From contig NZ_JAKGCR010000018.1 of the NCBI RefSeq assembly GCF_022668875.1, positions 1 to 64,000 on the forward strand: 64,000 nt of DNA. The letters run 5' to 3'. A model generated the notes under the pieces. That model had not been told where the DNA came from. It saw only the letters and a list, made by a program, of their open reading frames with translations, and did not search any database. Below, in pieces: positions 52,421 to 59,925 of this stretch. This DNA comes from Domibacillus sp. PGB-M46. GTDB lineage: Bacteria; Bacillota; Bacilli; Bacillales; Domibacillaceae. Both the position numbers and the translations under genes were made by a program. Numbering within the stretch: position 1 is the first letter of the stretch; each line of letters starts with the position of its first letter.

Positions 52421-52648
52421 TTATTCGAATAATTTGTCCAGCATGCTTTGTAAAGTAGTATTCTTTGAATCTGTTGCTGGAGCATTTTTCTTTTTCAGCT
52501 CTTCTAATGCCTGCGCCTGGCTTTTCTTAAAATCTTCTTTTAGTTTCTTGTTATTGCGTTTTTGGCGAGAATCTTTCACCAGATTTTGGAGAGATTTCTC
52601 GTTCATTTTACGCAATTGTTCAACCAGGTCTTTACCTTTCGTATCCAT
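52421..52648 (-). CDS. Small Lys-rich protein of the spore coat cluster (75 aa)
   Basis: Highly charged, helical protein (LVEQLRKMNEKSLQNLVKDS, KKLKEDFKKSQAQALEELKK). Strong site GAGGGGAG 7 nt before the ATG. It lies 31 nt downstream of a CotX-type gene on the same strand, so it is probably co-expressed late in sporulation. No family recognised; small basic proteins often accompany cotVWXYZ-type genes. Confidence 0.68.
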   Translation of the reverse strand: MDTKGKDLVEQLRKMNEKSLQNLVKDSRQKRNNKKLKEDFKKSQAQALEELKKKNAPATDSKNTTLQSMLDKLFE

Positions 52649-52679
52649 ACCTTCTCCCCTCTCTAAACTGGTTTATCTA

Positions 52680-53111
52680 TTAAAGAACATCTAGTTTTAC
52701 AACGATTGCTACAAGAATTTGCAGCAGTGCCTGGATGTTCACAGCCAAGTCTGTGTCAGTTGTGGTCACTTTTACATGCTTAGAGCCTTCAACAACTGTT
52801 TTTTGCGTATTTTTTTGCTTTGTTTTAATGAATTGTTTAAGGTCTTGAAGCACAGATTTGCTTTGATCTGAATCGCCAACTGTGATGCTTAGGACAACAG
52901 CAATCGCTGCCTGGATACCCAGCTGAAGGGATACGGCTGCTTGTGTGTCTGTTGTCTGTACATCTACATCCTCGGAATCTTTTACGATAATCCATTCAAA
53001 CGATTTTTGCTCGTTTGATACGAATTGGTCACCTTCCTGCAAAACCTCTGCACCGTTTTTACCATTGTTGTCATCACAGTGATCCAGCGCTCTCCATTTT
53101 TTCTCACTCAT
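52680..53111 (-). CDS. CotX-type spore coat protein (143 aa)
   Basis: Two tandem Coat_X repeats: the first (DSEDVDVQTTDTQAAVSLQL, AAIAVVLSITVGDSD) and the second (GSKHVKVTTTDTDLAVNIQA, LVAIVVKLDVL). Proteins of this type form the insoluble outer coat/crust in B. subtilis. The ATG chosen (MSEKKWRALD) is 7 nt after AGAGGTG. It is a close paralog of the upstream gene, with nearly identical C-terminal ends. Confidence 0.88.
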   Translation of the reverse strand: MSEKKWRALDHCDDNNGKNGAEVLQEGDQFVSNEQKSFEWIIVKDSEDVDVQTTDTQAAVSLQLGIQAAIAVVLSITVGDSDQSKSVLQDLKQFIKTKQKNTQKTVVEGSKHVKVTTTDTDLAVNIQALLQILVAIVVKLDVL

Positions 53112-53146
53112 GTTCTTCACCTCTTTCATTTTTTACTAAACTCTCA

Positions 53147-53614
53147 TTACAGCACATCTAGTTTTACAACTAGAGCAACAAGCAGTTGTAGAAGCGCCTG
53201 GATGTTCACAGCCAGATCTGTGTCTGTTGTTGTGATTGTGACATCTTTTGAGTTTTTAACGAAGATCTTCTGCTTGTTCGTCTGCTCAGAATCAAACTGC
53301 TGGAACAGCTCTTGGGCGACCGACTGACCTTCATCTGAATCGCCAATTGTGATGCTGACAACGAGCGCAATAGCCAGTTGCAAGCCTACTTGGAGAGATA
53401 CAGCTGCCTGTGTATCAGTCGAGCGTACCTCAACGTTGCAAGAGTCTTTAATCCATACGAGTTCGTCAGACTCTTGTTCCATCACTGATTTTTGAAAGCC
53501 GTCCTGTACAACTTCTGCGTCGTCATTCCGCTCTCTCTCTTCTCGCCCTCTGTCTTCACGCGACTTGCGTTTTTGCTTCTTATCCTCGTTTTCTTCTCTT
53601 TGACTTCTTGACAT
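53147..53614 (-). CDS. CotX-type spore coat protein (155 aa)
   Basis: N-terminal ~35 residues are an Arg/Glu/Lys-rich segment (KKQKRKSREDRGREERERND), followed by two Coat_X repeats (CNVEVRSTDTQAAVSLQVGL; DVTITTTDTDLAVNIQALLQ) ending LVVKLDVL like its neighbour. Strong AAGGAGGG before the ATG. First gene of a three-gene coat unit; a SigK-like element lies 40 nt upstream. Confidence 0.88.
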   Translation of the reverse strand: MSRSQREENEDKKQKRKSREDRGREERERNDDAEVVQDGFQKSVMEQESDELVWIKDSCNVEVRSTDTQAAVSLQVGLQLAIALVVSITIGDSDEGQSVAQELFQQFDSEQTNKQKIFVKNSKDVTITTTDTDLAVNIQALLQLLVALVVKLDVL

Positions 53615-53644
53615 ATTATCAACCCTCCTTTTTCATGTTATACA

Positions 53645-53676
53645 GTACTGTATGATCCAATCGTTCGTGCGGTAGC
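53645..53676 (-). promoter_or_regulatory. Possible SigK promoter of the coat operon
   Basis: On the minus strand CATACAGT fits the SigK -10 consensus CATAnnnT, and an AC pair lies 15-17 nt upstream (consensus -35 AC). Weakly defined consensus, so tentative. Confidence 0.35.
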
Positions 53677-53887
53677 GGCATATGTAACTAGTTCTAAAAA
53701 AATAAAAAAGCGCCCTATATAGTCGCTTTTAAAAGATGAATGATGACGGATACTCTTTAATAAACCGCTCTTATGGTCGTTTAACCAGCTTTTTAAAACA
53801 AAAAAACCCTTCTTAAAAATCATTAAAATTCTTTTATATTAAAGCGAAAATCTAATCTTTTAATTTAGGCATCTAACAAAGTTTCTC

Positions 53888-53917
53888 TTGTATGACAAGT
53901 ATACAACCTGTTATAAT
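53888..53917 (+). promoter_or_regulatory. SigA promoter of tpx with palindromic element
   Basis: TTGTAT, 18-nt spacer, TATAAT. The -35 lies in CTTGT-ATG-ACAAG, a perfect short palindrome that also occurs in similar form in front of the gntR-type gene (CTTGTATGACAACT). Confidence 0.6.
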
Positions 53918-53951
53918 AAATATATCTTACATAAGTTGGAGGGAATCATTC

Positions 53952-54452
53952 ATGGCAAATGTAACGTTTAAAGGAAGCCCTATTACACTAACTGGAAATG
54001 AAGTGAAAGCAGGGGATCAAGCACCTGATTTTACTGTATTGGCAAATGATCTTTCTGAGATTTCCCTGGCTGATACAAGCGGCAAGGTACGAATTATAAG
54101 CGTAGTACCATCTATTGATACAGGCGTTTGTGATGCTCAAACACGCCGGTTTAATGAAGAAGCGGCAAACCTGGCGAACGTTGAGGTGCTGACCATTTCA
54201 GCTGACCTTCCATTTGCCCAAAGCAGATGGTGCGCAGCAGCTGGTCTTGAAAATGTTAAAACTTTGTCAGACCACCGTGATTTCTCTTTCGCTCAAAACT
54301 ATGGTGTTGGCATTGAGGAACTTCGTCTGCTGACGCGTTCTGTTTTCGTATTGGATTCAAATGATAAAGTTATTTATGTAGAATATGTTCCTGAAGCGAC
54401 TAATCATCCGAACTACGAAGCAGCCATCAAGGCAGCAAAATCTGCTGATTAA
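53952..54452 (+). CDS. tpx: Thiol peroxidase Tpx
   Basis: Atypical 2-Cys peroxiredoxin of 166 aa: [17 protein letters not shown] holds peroxidatic Cys60 and [11 protein letters not shown] resolving Cys94. It reduces H2O2 and organic peroxides with thioredoxin. The start ([10 protein letters not shown]) follows TTGGAGGG. A clear promoter and a terminator bracket it, so it is monocistronic. Confidence 0.95.
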   Translation: MANVTFKGSPITLTGNEVKAGDQAPDFTVLANDLSEISLADTSGKVRIISVVPSIDTGVCDAQTRRFNEEAANLANVEVLTISADLPFAQSRWCAAAGLENVKTLSDHRDFSFAQNYGVGIEELRLLTRSVFVLDSNDKVIYVEYVPEATNHPNYEAAIKAAKSAD

Positions 54453-54460
54453 TGGTACAA

Positions 54461-54497
54461 AAAAACTGGCTTGGGCAAATGCCCAAGCGGTTTTTCG
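54461..54497 (+). terminator. Rho-independent terminator of tpx
   Basis: AAAAACTGGCTTGGGC pairs with GCCCAAGCGGTTTTT. Confidence 0.85.
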
Positions 54498-54566
54498 TTT
54501 TAACTAAATCTTTATTTCAAAATCAGCACTTTATTGTATAAAGCTCAGCAGCCTTTGCATCAGTAC

Positions 54567-54607
54567 AAAAAAGCAGGGTAACCGCTAAAGGCTAACCTGC
54601 TTTTTTA
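54567..54607. terminator. Bidirectional terminator
   Basis: AAAAAAGCAGGGT...ACCTGCTTTTTT hairpin; on the minus strand it would end the rpiB pseudogene. Confidence 0.75.
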
Positions 54608-54647
54608 TTTTAGAAAGAAAGATTAATATCTTTCTGTGAATTTTTAT

Positions 54648-55027
54648 TTAAGGCCAGACCTGTTCCATTTCCTCAATTTTATTTACACGATTTTCATACC
54701 GTCTTCCCGATTCAAAAGGCGTTTTGAGCCAAATCCTCATAATATCGCGGGTCAGCCCTGGACCAATAACCCGTTCACCCATTGCCAGCATAATTGAGTT
54801 ATTATGTTCCCGTGTCGCTCTGGCACTGAAGGTATCTTGTACAAGGGCACAGCGGATTCCTTTTATTTTAATAGCCGCAATACCCATGCCTATACCCGTT
54901 CCGCATACTAAAATGCCCCGCCGCCACACCCTAAGTCAATATATTTTATCTGCATTTCTTCTAGAAGAGCAGCGATCTCTTTTCGAATCGTTATTCCTCC
55001 ATGGTTAGATGCAATGACGATTTTCAT
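54648..55027 (-). pseudogene. rpiB: Ribose-5-phosphate isomerase B pseudogene
   Basis: The 5' part reads MKIVIASNHGGITIRKEIAA and KYIDLG, the RpiB start. It then jumps, out of frame, into RGILVCGTGIGMGIAAIK, CALVQDTFSARATREHNNS and GERVIGPGLTRDI. About 30 residues (the region with DYPD and the second active-site loop) are deleted at the junction, with a frame change and stop. GGGGAGAG still precedes the ATG. The active-site Cys survives but the gene cannot make RpiB. Confidence 0.87.
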
Positions 55028-55104
55028 CTAATTCTCTCCCCATAAAATGGTTTTTTCTTAACTGGCTGTCTCATTATGTGTACTTTCGTTTCTTTCACCT
55101 TTAT

Positions 55105-55139
55105 AGCAGGATTGGCTTTTAGAAGCCAATCCTGCTTTT
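55105..55139. repeat. Perfect 14-bp inverted repeat
   Basis: AGCAGGATTGGCTT and AAGCCAATCCTGCT with a TTAG loop. The T-tract (CTTTTGTAA) is on the plus side. It may be the 3' hairpin of the SR1-like RNA or a bidirectional transcription end. Confidence 0.6.
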
Positions 55140-55194
55140 GTAATCCCTTTCATTAACTATCAAAAAAACAATTCTGCCCACTGCTTTTTTCTAT

Positions 55195-55320
55195 TCATTC
55201 GTTATCTCCATTGTTCTGGCTGCAGTTCTCACATTCGCAATTAGAATAAAGAAACGTAACTTTTTCATCCTCAAAGTGATCAATTGTGGCATTACAAGTG
55301 TGGCAAATTAAAGTTCCCAT
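55195..55320 (-). CDS. sr1P: SR1P-like GapA-binding peptide (41 aa)
   Basis: Reads MGTLICHTCNATIDHFEDEK then VTFLYSNCECENC. It matches B. subtilis SR1P, the 39-aa peptide encoded by the dual-function small RNA SR1, in the MGT-x-x-C-x-x-C start and the HFEDEKVT-x-LY block. SR1P binds GapA and promotes its association with RNase J1. A very strong GAGGAGGG lies 7 nt before the ATG. The transcript may also be a base-pairing sRNA. Too short for normal gene calls; family assignment is by eye. Confidence 0.82.
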   Translation of the reverse strand: MGTLICHTCNATIDHFEDEKVTFLYSNCECENCSQNNGDNE

Positions 55321-55616
55321 TTTATTCCCTCCTCTCATGACTTGTATACTTGTATACTATGATTACCACAATTAAAGTATAACTAAACATCAAAGACCTG
55401 TCGACTGTCTTGATAAGGCTTTCATGATGCCATGATTTTTTCTGGTAAGTTTTATTTTATTATTGACCAAAGCGATTTATCCCCTTTCTTGAGAGCAGGA
55501 AAAAGCTGTTTCACTCTCTCTTTTTAATGCCTTCTTATTCAATAATCCCATAATTATTTTGCTCTCCAAAAGGGAAAAGTATATAATAATAGTACTTGTA
55601 TGACAACTAATAACCA
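55321..55616. other. Intergenic region with divergent promoters
   Basis: On the gntR side: TTGCTC, 17-nt spacer, TATAAT (near 55561-55588) followed by CTTGTATGACAACT, a possible GntR operator over the transcription start. On the SR1P side: ACTTGTATACTTGTATAC, a direct repeat of CTTGTATA upstream of the ribosome site. Confidence 0.5.
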
Positions 55617-56327
55617 TTGAAAGAAGTGATTTTTATTAATTTCAATCCTGTATCCAGTAAAAAATTATATATTCAAATTTACAACCAAATTCTTGCGGAA
55701 ATTCAGGCAGGCTCTTTTAAAGTTGGAGATAAACTTCCTTCAGAAAGAGAATTGTGCGCCCAGTTCGGCGTTAGCCGTGCACCTGTCAGACAAGCTCTTA
55801 GTGCTTTGGAAATGAATGGTATCATTTACTCCCGCCAGGGAGAAGGGGTATTTGTGAAAAGCACGCATATCACAAATGGAAATTCACAATCCCTTGAGTC
55901 AGTATCTCCAGAGGATATCGTAGAAGCGAGAATGAATATCGAGCCATTAATTATCAAGTTTGCTGCTTTAAGAGCGACAGACGAGGATATAGAGGAACTA
56001 AAACAGACGATTAAAAAAATGGAAGATGAAACGCGTTCTGGCATCTATGTTCCCGAAACGGACGAGCAACTACATATGGGCATTGCTAAAGCATCGCATA
56101 ATGATTTATTTATCACGTTTATGTCTTCCATTACGAGTGCAATGAAGCAGCAGGAAATGTGGCAGTTTATTCGGGACCGGACCGTTACCCGTTCAGATTA
56201 TCAAGAAGTGAACTTCCAAGAACATAAACTGCTTATTCAAGCGATCGAGGATCGCAATGAAAAAGAAGCAGTAGAGCGCATGACCACCCATATGCAAAAT
56301 TTATATGACCGCTATTGGAAAAGCTGA
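55617..56327 (+). CDS. GntR family (FadR-type) transcriptional regulator
   Basis: N-terminal winged helix (LYIQIYNQILAEIQAGSFKV, LPSERELCAQFGVSRAPVRQ, GEGVFVKS) and C-terminal helical FCD domain (EDIVEARMNIEPLIIKFAAL, HMGIAKASHNDLF). FadR-type members respond to uronates, gluconate or short acids. No ATG start is available: TTG (this coordinate) has no ribosome site, and GTG nine bases later is only weakly preceded by AAAGAA. Translation may be poor or use a rare start. The adjacent MFS fragment and broken rpiB suggest a lost catabolic locus. Confidence 0.82.
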   Translation: MKEVIFINFNPVSSKKLYIQIYNQILAEIQAGSFKVGDKLPSERELCAQFGVSRAPVRQALSALEMNGIIYSRQGEGVFVKSTHITNGNSQSLESVSPEDIVEARMNIEPLIIKFAALRATDEDIEELKQTIKKMEDETRSGIYVPETDEQLHMGIAKASHNDLFITFMSSITSAMKQQEMWQFIRDRTVTRSDYQEVNFQEHKLLIQAIEDRNEKEAVERMTTHMQNLYDRYWKS

Positions 56328-56397
56328 GCTTTAATGATCTGGTTATTTGAAGTGCCTTGTTAAAAGCGCTTCTTCTTTTTATAAGAGCAAACAAAAT

Positions 56398-56443
56398 AAA
56401 AGCGTATATCGACAGGCTTGCTGCCTGTTGATATACGCCTTTT
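56398..56443. terminator. Terminator with 20-bp stem
   Basis: AAAAGCGTATATCGACAGGC and its complement (one G-T mismatch) around TTGCT, followed by TTTT. It lies between gntR and the convergent SR1P-like gene and serves both. Confidence 0.85.
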
Positions 56444-56453
56444 GCTTTGCATG

Positions 56454-56585
56454 TTACGCTTCTTTTTGGTTTTCTAATCCCGAGCATATCGGACACATTC
56501 CATATAACACTTTAACACCTTCAGGACTATGAGCTGTATCGATCACTTCTTCACAAACCTGGCATACAGCCGTATCTTGCTTCAC
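56454..56585 (-). CDS. Second SR1P-like zinc-ribbon peptide (43 aa)
   Basis: Reads VKQDTAVCQVCEEVIDTAHS then EGVKVLYGMCPICSG. The spacing C-x-x-C ... E-x-VK-x-LYG-x-C-x-x-C matches SR1P, with both cysteine pairs complete. GTG start 6 nt after GGAG. It is divergent enough from the peptide at 55195 to be an old paralog. Whether it binds GapA is unknown; alternatives are any small zinc ribbon. Confidence 0.72.
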   Translation of the reverse strand: MKQDTAVCQVCEEVIDTAHSPEGVKVLYGMCPICSGLENQKEA

Positions 56586-56749
56586 TTTTAACTCCTTTAC
56601 CACTATTCACCGTCTCTATTCCTCTTATTTAAGAAGGCCTTTTAGAATACTGAACGTTTTCTTAAGTTAAACAGTTTCATTTTCAGTGTAAAAGCATTTT
56701 AAGCAATTGATAATCATCTTGTTTGTTTATGGATGCCTGATCGATCGTT

Positions 56750-56968
56750 TCAAGGTCTTTGCAGATAAGTTTGTTTTCTTTCTTTTTCTTTTGTTGTGAT
56801 GTCGATAAGCCACTGCCTCTCATCTCTATTCAGCCATTTTACATCCTCTATTTTGTCATCCAGGTAGAAAAATGCAATAACACCGAGAATAAGCGCTGAA
56901 ATCGCTTCTAAAATAAACAGCCATTGCCAGCCGGCCATACCAAGCCAGTTTCCTGATGCTTTCCTATA
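56750..56968 (-). pseudogene. MFS transporter fragment (phthalate/hexuronate permease type)
   Basis: ASGNWLGMAGWQWLFILEAI, then LGVIAFFYLDDKIEDVKWLN and DERQWLID are the loop and helices 5-6 of anion:cation symporters such as ExuT/GarP. Only ~70 of ~430 residues remain, with no start or ribosome site. Together with the FadR-type regulator it suggests a lost sugar-acid uptake gene. Confidence 0.82.
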
Positions 56969-56981
56969 TTTCTTGTATCTT

Positions 56982-58001
56982 CTAGAATGACTGTTTAAAT
57001 GTGCTTAAAGCTATTTGTTGAGCTTCAATCAGCCTGTCACAGAAACGGTCAAATTCCTCGTCGGTCTTTTGCAGTTCCGGATGGGCTAAAATATGTTCAA
57101 TCGCTTCCCTGACTCCTTCATCGAACCGTTTCGTTGCGATGAAATCTGGGACAAGTCTTTTGATTTTGCCGTTGTCAAATACAGCGCAGCCAGCCTTATC
57201 CCCGAGTAATGGCCCTTCTAGATCCGGCCGGCAGCCAACGAGGAAATCAGTCGCTACATGGATTTTTTTCACTTCCACATTAAAAACGGCCCCAATACAG
57301 TCATAAATTTTGTTCCAGGGAAGCGCCTCGTCCGATGTAATATGAACTGCTTCCCCTATAGCCCCTTGATTGGCCATCAGTCCGACAAATGCTTTAGCAA
57401 AATCGGTGTTATGCGTTAATGTCCAAAGCGACGTACCGTCACCATGAATAATGACCGGCTTTCCTTGTCGGATGCGTTCTACAACCTGCCAGCTGCCATT
57501 TTTCCCATAAAAGGCTACCGGTACCTTTTGTTCTCCATATGTATGACTCGGGCGCACGATTGTGACCGGAAACTGATTGTTGCGGTATTCCGCCATCAAC
57601 ACCTCTTCACAAGCGATTTTATCCTGTGAATACTCCCAGTACGGGTTGCTTAATGGTGTACTTTCACTTGTTCGATAATAAGAAAGTGGTTTTTGATAAG
57701 CGGAAGCGGAGCTAATAAAAATAAACTGCTTCGTTTTGTTTGTAAATAGCCTTATATCACGTTCAATATGCTCTGGCTTAAAAGCGATAAAGTCCGCAAC
57801 TACATCGAAATGGAAATCCTTGATGAGTTCGGCAACCGCTTTTTCGTCTTGGATATCTCCTTTGATAACCGTTGCGCCTTCAGGTACTTGATCCAAACGA
57901 TTCCCCCTGTTTAAAAGGTATAAGTCCCATCCTTTTTCCACGACACGCTTTGAAACGGCACTGCTGATTGTCCCGGTTCCTCCAATAAATAACGCCTTCA
58001 T
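56982..58001 (-). CDS. NAD-dependent epimerase/dehydratase family protein (339 aa)
   Basis: Extended SDR: FIGGTGTISSAVSKRV (nucleotide loop), FHFDVVADFIAF, FIFISSASAYQK and YSQDKIACEEVL region with the catalytic Tyr/Lys (YWEYSQDK), and a C-terminal substrate domain (VTIVRPSHTYGEQ). This subfamily resembles isoflavone-reductase/CSP41-like NAD-dependent epimerases; the sugar substrate is unknown. A ribosome site (AAGGAGTGAGG) precedes the ATG. Confidence 0.87.
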   Translation of the reverse strand: MKALFIGGTGTISSAVSKRVVEKGWDLYLLNRGNRLDQVPEGATVIKGDIQDEKAVAELIKDFHFDVVADFIAFKPEHIERDIRLFTNKTKQFIFISSASAYQKPLSYYRTSESTPLSNPYWEYSQDKIACEEVLMAEYRNNQFPVTIVRPSHTYGEQKVPVAFYGKNGSWQVVERIRQGKPVIIHGDGTSLWTLTHNTDFAKAFVGLMANQGAIGEAVHITSDEALPWNKIYDCIGAVFNVEVKKIHVATDFLVGCRPDLEGPLLGDKAGCAVFDNGKIKRLVPDFIATKRFDEGVREAIEHILAHPELQKTDEEFDRFCDRLIEAQQIALSTFKQSF

Positions 58002-58233
58002 TTCCTCACTCCTTCTTTATAGAACAGTTTACATAGTAAATTTTAACAAAGCAGACTTTGAATGGGCAAGGCAGGCATTGGCAATCGAATTAATTCGTTT
58101 AATCCCTTCTAGCCTCTTTCTCTCAAATTGTCTGTAATCATATAAAAGTAACTGACAAGAAAAACGGGTATACTAAAGCTATCTGAATATCCTTATACCT
58201 TAAATAAGTAATCAGCTAAAAGGGGGCGTGCAG

Positions 58234-58830
58234 ATGTATCCTTTTAAAAACAGAAAAGCCGTTCAGCGGCACAAAAAAACAGTTCGTTTTATAACCAAAA
58301 CCGGTGAGGAGACCGCAGAGATGTCGAAACAAATCGCACATACACTTCGCTTATCCTCTAAAGAGCCTGTTTTTTTATGTATTGGCTCTGATCGGTCTAC
58401 AGGAGATTCTTTTGGCCCTTTAGTCGGTACGATGCTAAAAGAACATCTTATTCCCTATCAGGTTTTTGGCACACTCAGCGAACCGGTACATGCCCAGAAT
58501 TTAAAAATCGTTTTAAAAGAAATTCAAAAAAAGAAGCTGGATTCACTTATTTTTGCCATTGATGCCTGTTTAGGTGATCCCCATCAGATTGAATCCATTT
58601 ATTTTAATGAGGGATCTTTCTGCCCGGGAAATGCTGTTCATCAAACGCTGCCGGAAGTTGGTGATTATCATCTTAAAGCAGTCGTCAATCATTTAGACCC
58701 TTTTTTTCCCGTACATTCTTTAAATAACACAAGGTTAGATACAGTGATGAGATTAGCAAAAAGAACAACATCCATTTTAATAAATGCTACTCAGCTCTCT
58801 AGCATTGAAAATGAATCGGCATCTTTTTAA
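58234..58830 (+). CDS. yyaC: Spore protease YyaC (GPR-related, 198 aa)
   Basis: DUF1256 protein: PVFLCIGSDRSTGDSFGPLV, IFAIDACLGDP and VNHLDPFFPVHSLNNTRLD. It shares the fold of the germination protease/hydrogenase maturation peptidase family, with Asp residues in GSDRSTGD and AIDACLG as metal-ligand candidates. YyaC is made in sporulating Bacillus. The ATG chosen is 6 nt after AGGGGGC; a GTG two codons earlier abuts it. Terminator 10 nt after the stop. Confidence 0.9.
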   Translation: MYPFKNRKAVQRHKKTVRFITKTGEETAEMSKQIAHTLRLSSKEPVFLCIGSDRSTGDSFGPLVGTMLKEHLIPYQVFGTLSEPVHAQNLKIVLKEIQKKKLDSLIFAIDACLGDPHQIESIYFNEGSFCPGNAVHQTLPEVGDYHLKAVVNHLDPFFPVHSLNNTRLDTVMRLAKRTTSILINATQLSSIENESASF

Positions 58831-58840
58831 ACACGAACGC

Positions 58841-58877
58841 AAAAAAGTGCAGATCTCCAGATGGTCTACACTTTTTT
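58841..58877 (+). terminator. Rho-independent terminator
   Basis: AAAAAAGTGCAGA/TCTACACTTTTTT, directly after yyaC and adjacent to the HPr-like fragment. Confidence 0.8.
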
Positions 58878-58889
58878 CATTTACATTTA

Positions 58890-58975
58890 TATTACTTCAA
58901 CCGGCAGAGACTGTGTTTCCAGAATACATTTGCCATCGCCAATTTTGCTTTTTCTTCGCCCACTGCCGCTTTCCT
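58890..58975 (-). pseudogene. 3' fragment of the HPr-like gene
   Basis: Minus strand reads GEEKAKLAMANVFWKHS, matching EEEAKVAMSSVFWKHSLPVE of the intact gene near 51.8 kb. Two extra bases then shift the frame, and the DNA nonetheless continues CTGCCGGTTGAAGTA as in the parent. Sequence further upstream is degraded by stops. It is a decayed second copy or ectopic fragment. Confidence 0.75.
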
Positions 58976-59096
58976 AACATTCCGGGAATATTACAATAGT
59001 AGAGCATGCTGTAATTTAAAATGTTCTTATTTTGTAAATCAAGGAGGCATCCAAAATCAGAAGACTATCCAGTCCCACTATATAAATCTCTTTTAC

Positions 59097-59861
59097 TTAT
59101 ATAGCTGTCCAGCCGCCGTCTACACGGATCGTTTCACCTGTAATAAAACTCGCCATGTCAGAAGCCAGGAATAGAACCGCCCCCGTGACATCATTGGGCT
59201 TCGCTAATGAACCAAGCGGTATCCGGTTCAGTACATCCTGGTGGAAGTCAGGATCCTCAAACATCGCTTTGGTGAAATCTGTTTCAATAAATGTCGGAGC
59301 TACCGCATTTACTTTGATCTGATGCTGAGCCCATTCAACCGCCAAAGCTTTTGTCAGCTGTACCGCTCCGCCTTTACTGGAGCAGTAGGCTGCACGTTTG
59401 ATGTAGCCAACAAATGCCATCTGGGACACAATATTAATGATTTTGCCGGCGTGTCCCTGCTCAATCATATATTTGCCGGCCCGCTGGGTACAAAAGAAGG
59501 TGCCTTTTAAATTCGTATCGAGCACCCGGTCCCAGTCTTCTTCTGTCACTTCTAATGACGGCTTTGCAATATTAATGCCTGCATTATTCACCAACACATC
59601 AATCCGGCCGAGACGTTCATGGGCAAGGTCGATCATTTCATAAATTTGCTGGACATCCTGGATATCCCCTGTTAAATACGAACATCGAGGATTGTGCTGT
59701 TGCAGTTCCGCTGCTGCTTCTTGAAGATCCTGCTCGTTTCTGCCAGTAATGATAACGTCTGAGCCTAACTCAGCGAAGGCAAGGGCAATACTTTTGCCAA
59801 TTCCCTTGCTTCCACCGACAATGACTACTTTTTTGTTTTTTAGTTCTGAAAAATAACTCAT
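59097..59861 (-). CDS. Short-chain dehydrogenase/reductase (254 aa)
   Basis: Classical SDR with GGSKGIG (16-22), VNNAG (91-95), catalytic Ser146, Tyr159 and Lys163, and the C-terminal RVDGGW. GRN after strand 2 suggests NADP(H). Site AGCAGGAGG before the ATG. Last gene of a four-gene operon with Fe-alcohol dehydrogenase, aldehyde dehydrogenase and an Asp/Glu-racemase-family protein; likely acts on a hydroxy or keto intermediate. Confidence 0.9.
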   Translation of the reverse strand: MSYFSELKNKKVVIVGGSKGIGKSIALAFAELGSDVIITGRNEQDLQEAAAELQQHNPRCSYLTGDIQDVQQIYEMIDLAHERLGRIDVLVNNAGINIAKPSLEVTEEDWDRVLDTNLKGTFFCTQRAGKYMIEQGHAGKIINIVSQMAFVGYIKRAAYCSSKGGAVQLTKALAVEWAQHQIKVNAVAPTFIETDFTKAMFEDPDFHQDVLNRIPLGSLAKPNDVTGAVLFLASDMASFITGETIRVDGGWTAI

Positions 59862-59925
59862 GATTTTGCCTCCTGCTGATTCATTTAGTTCAATGAATCT
59901 GGACGTGTATGTTTAACGGAGCATA

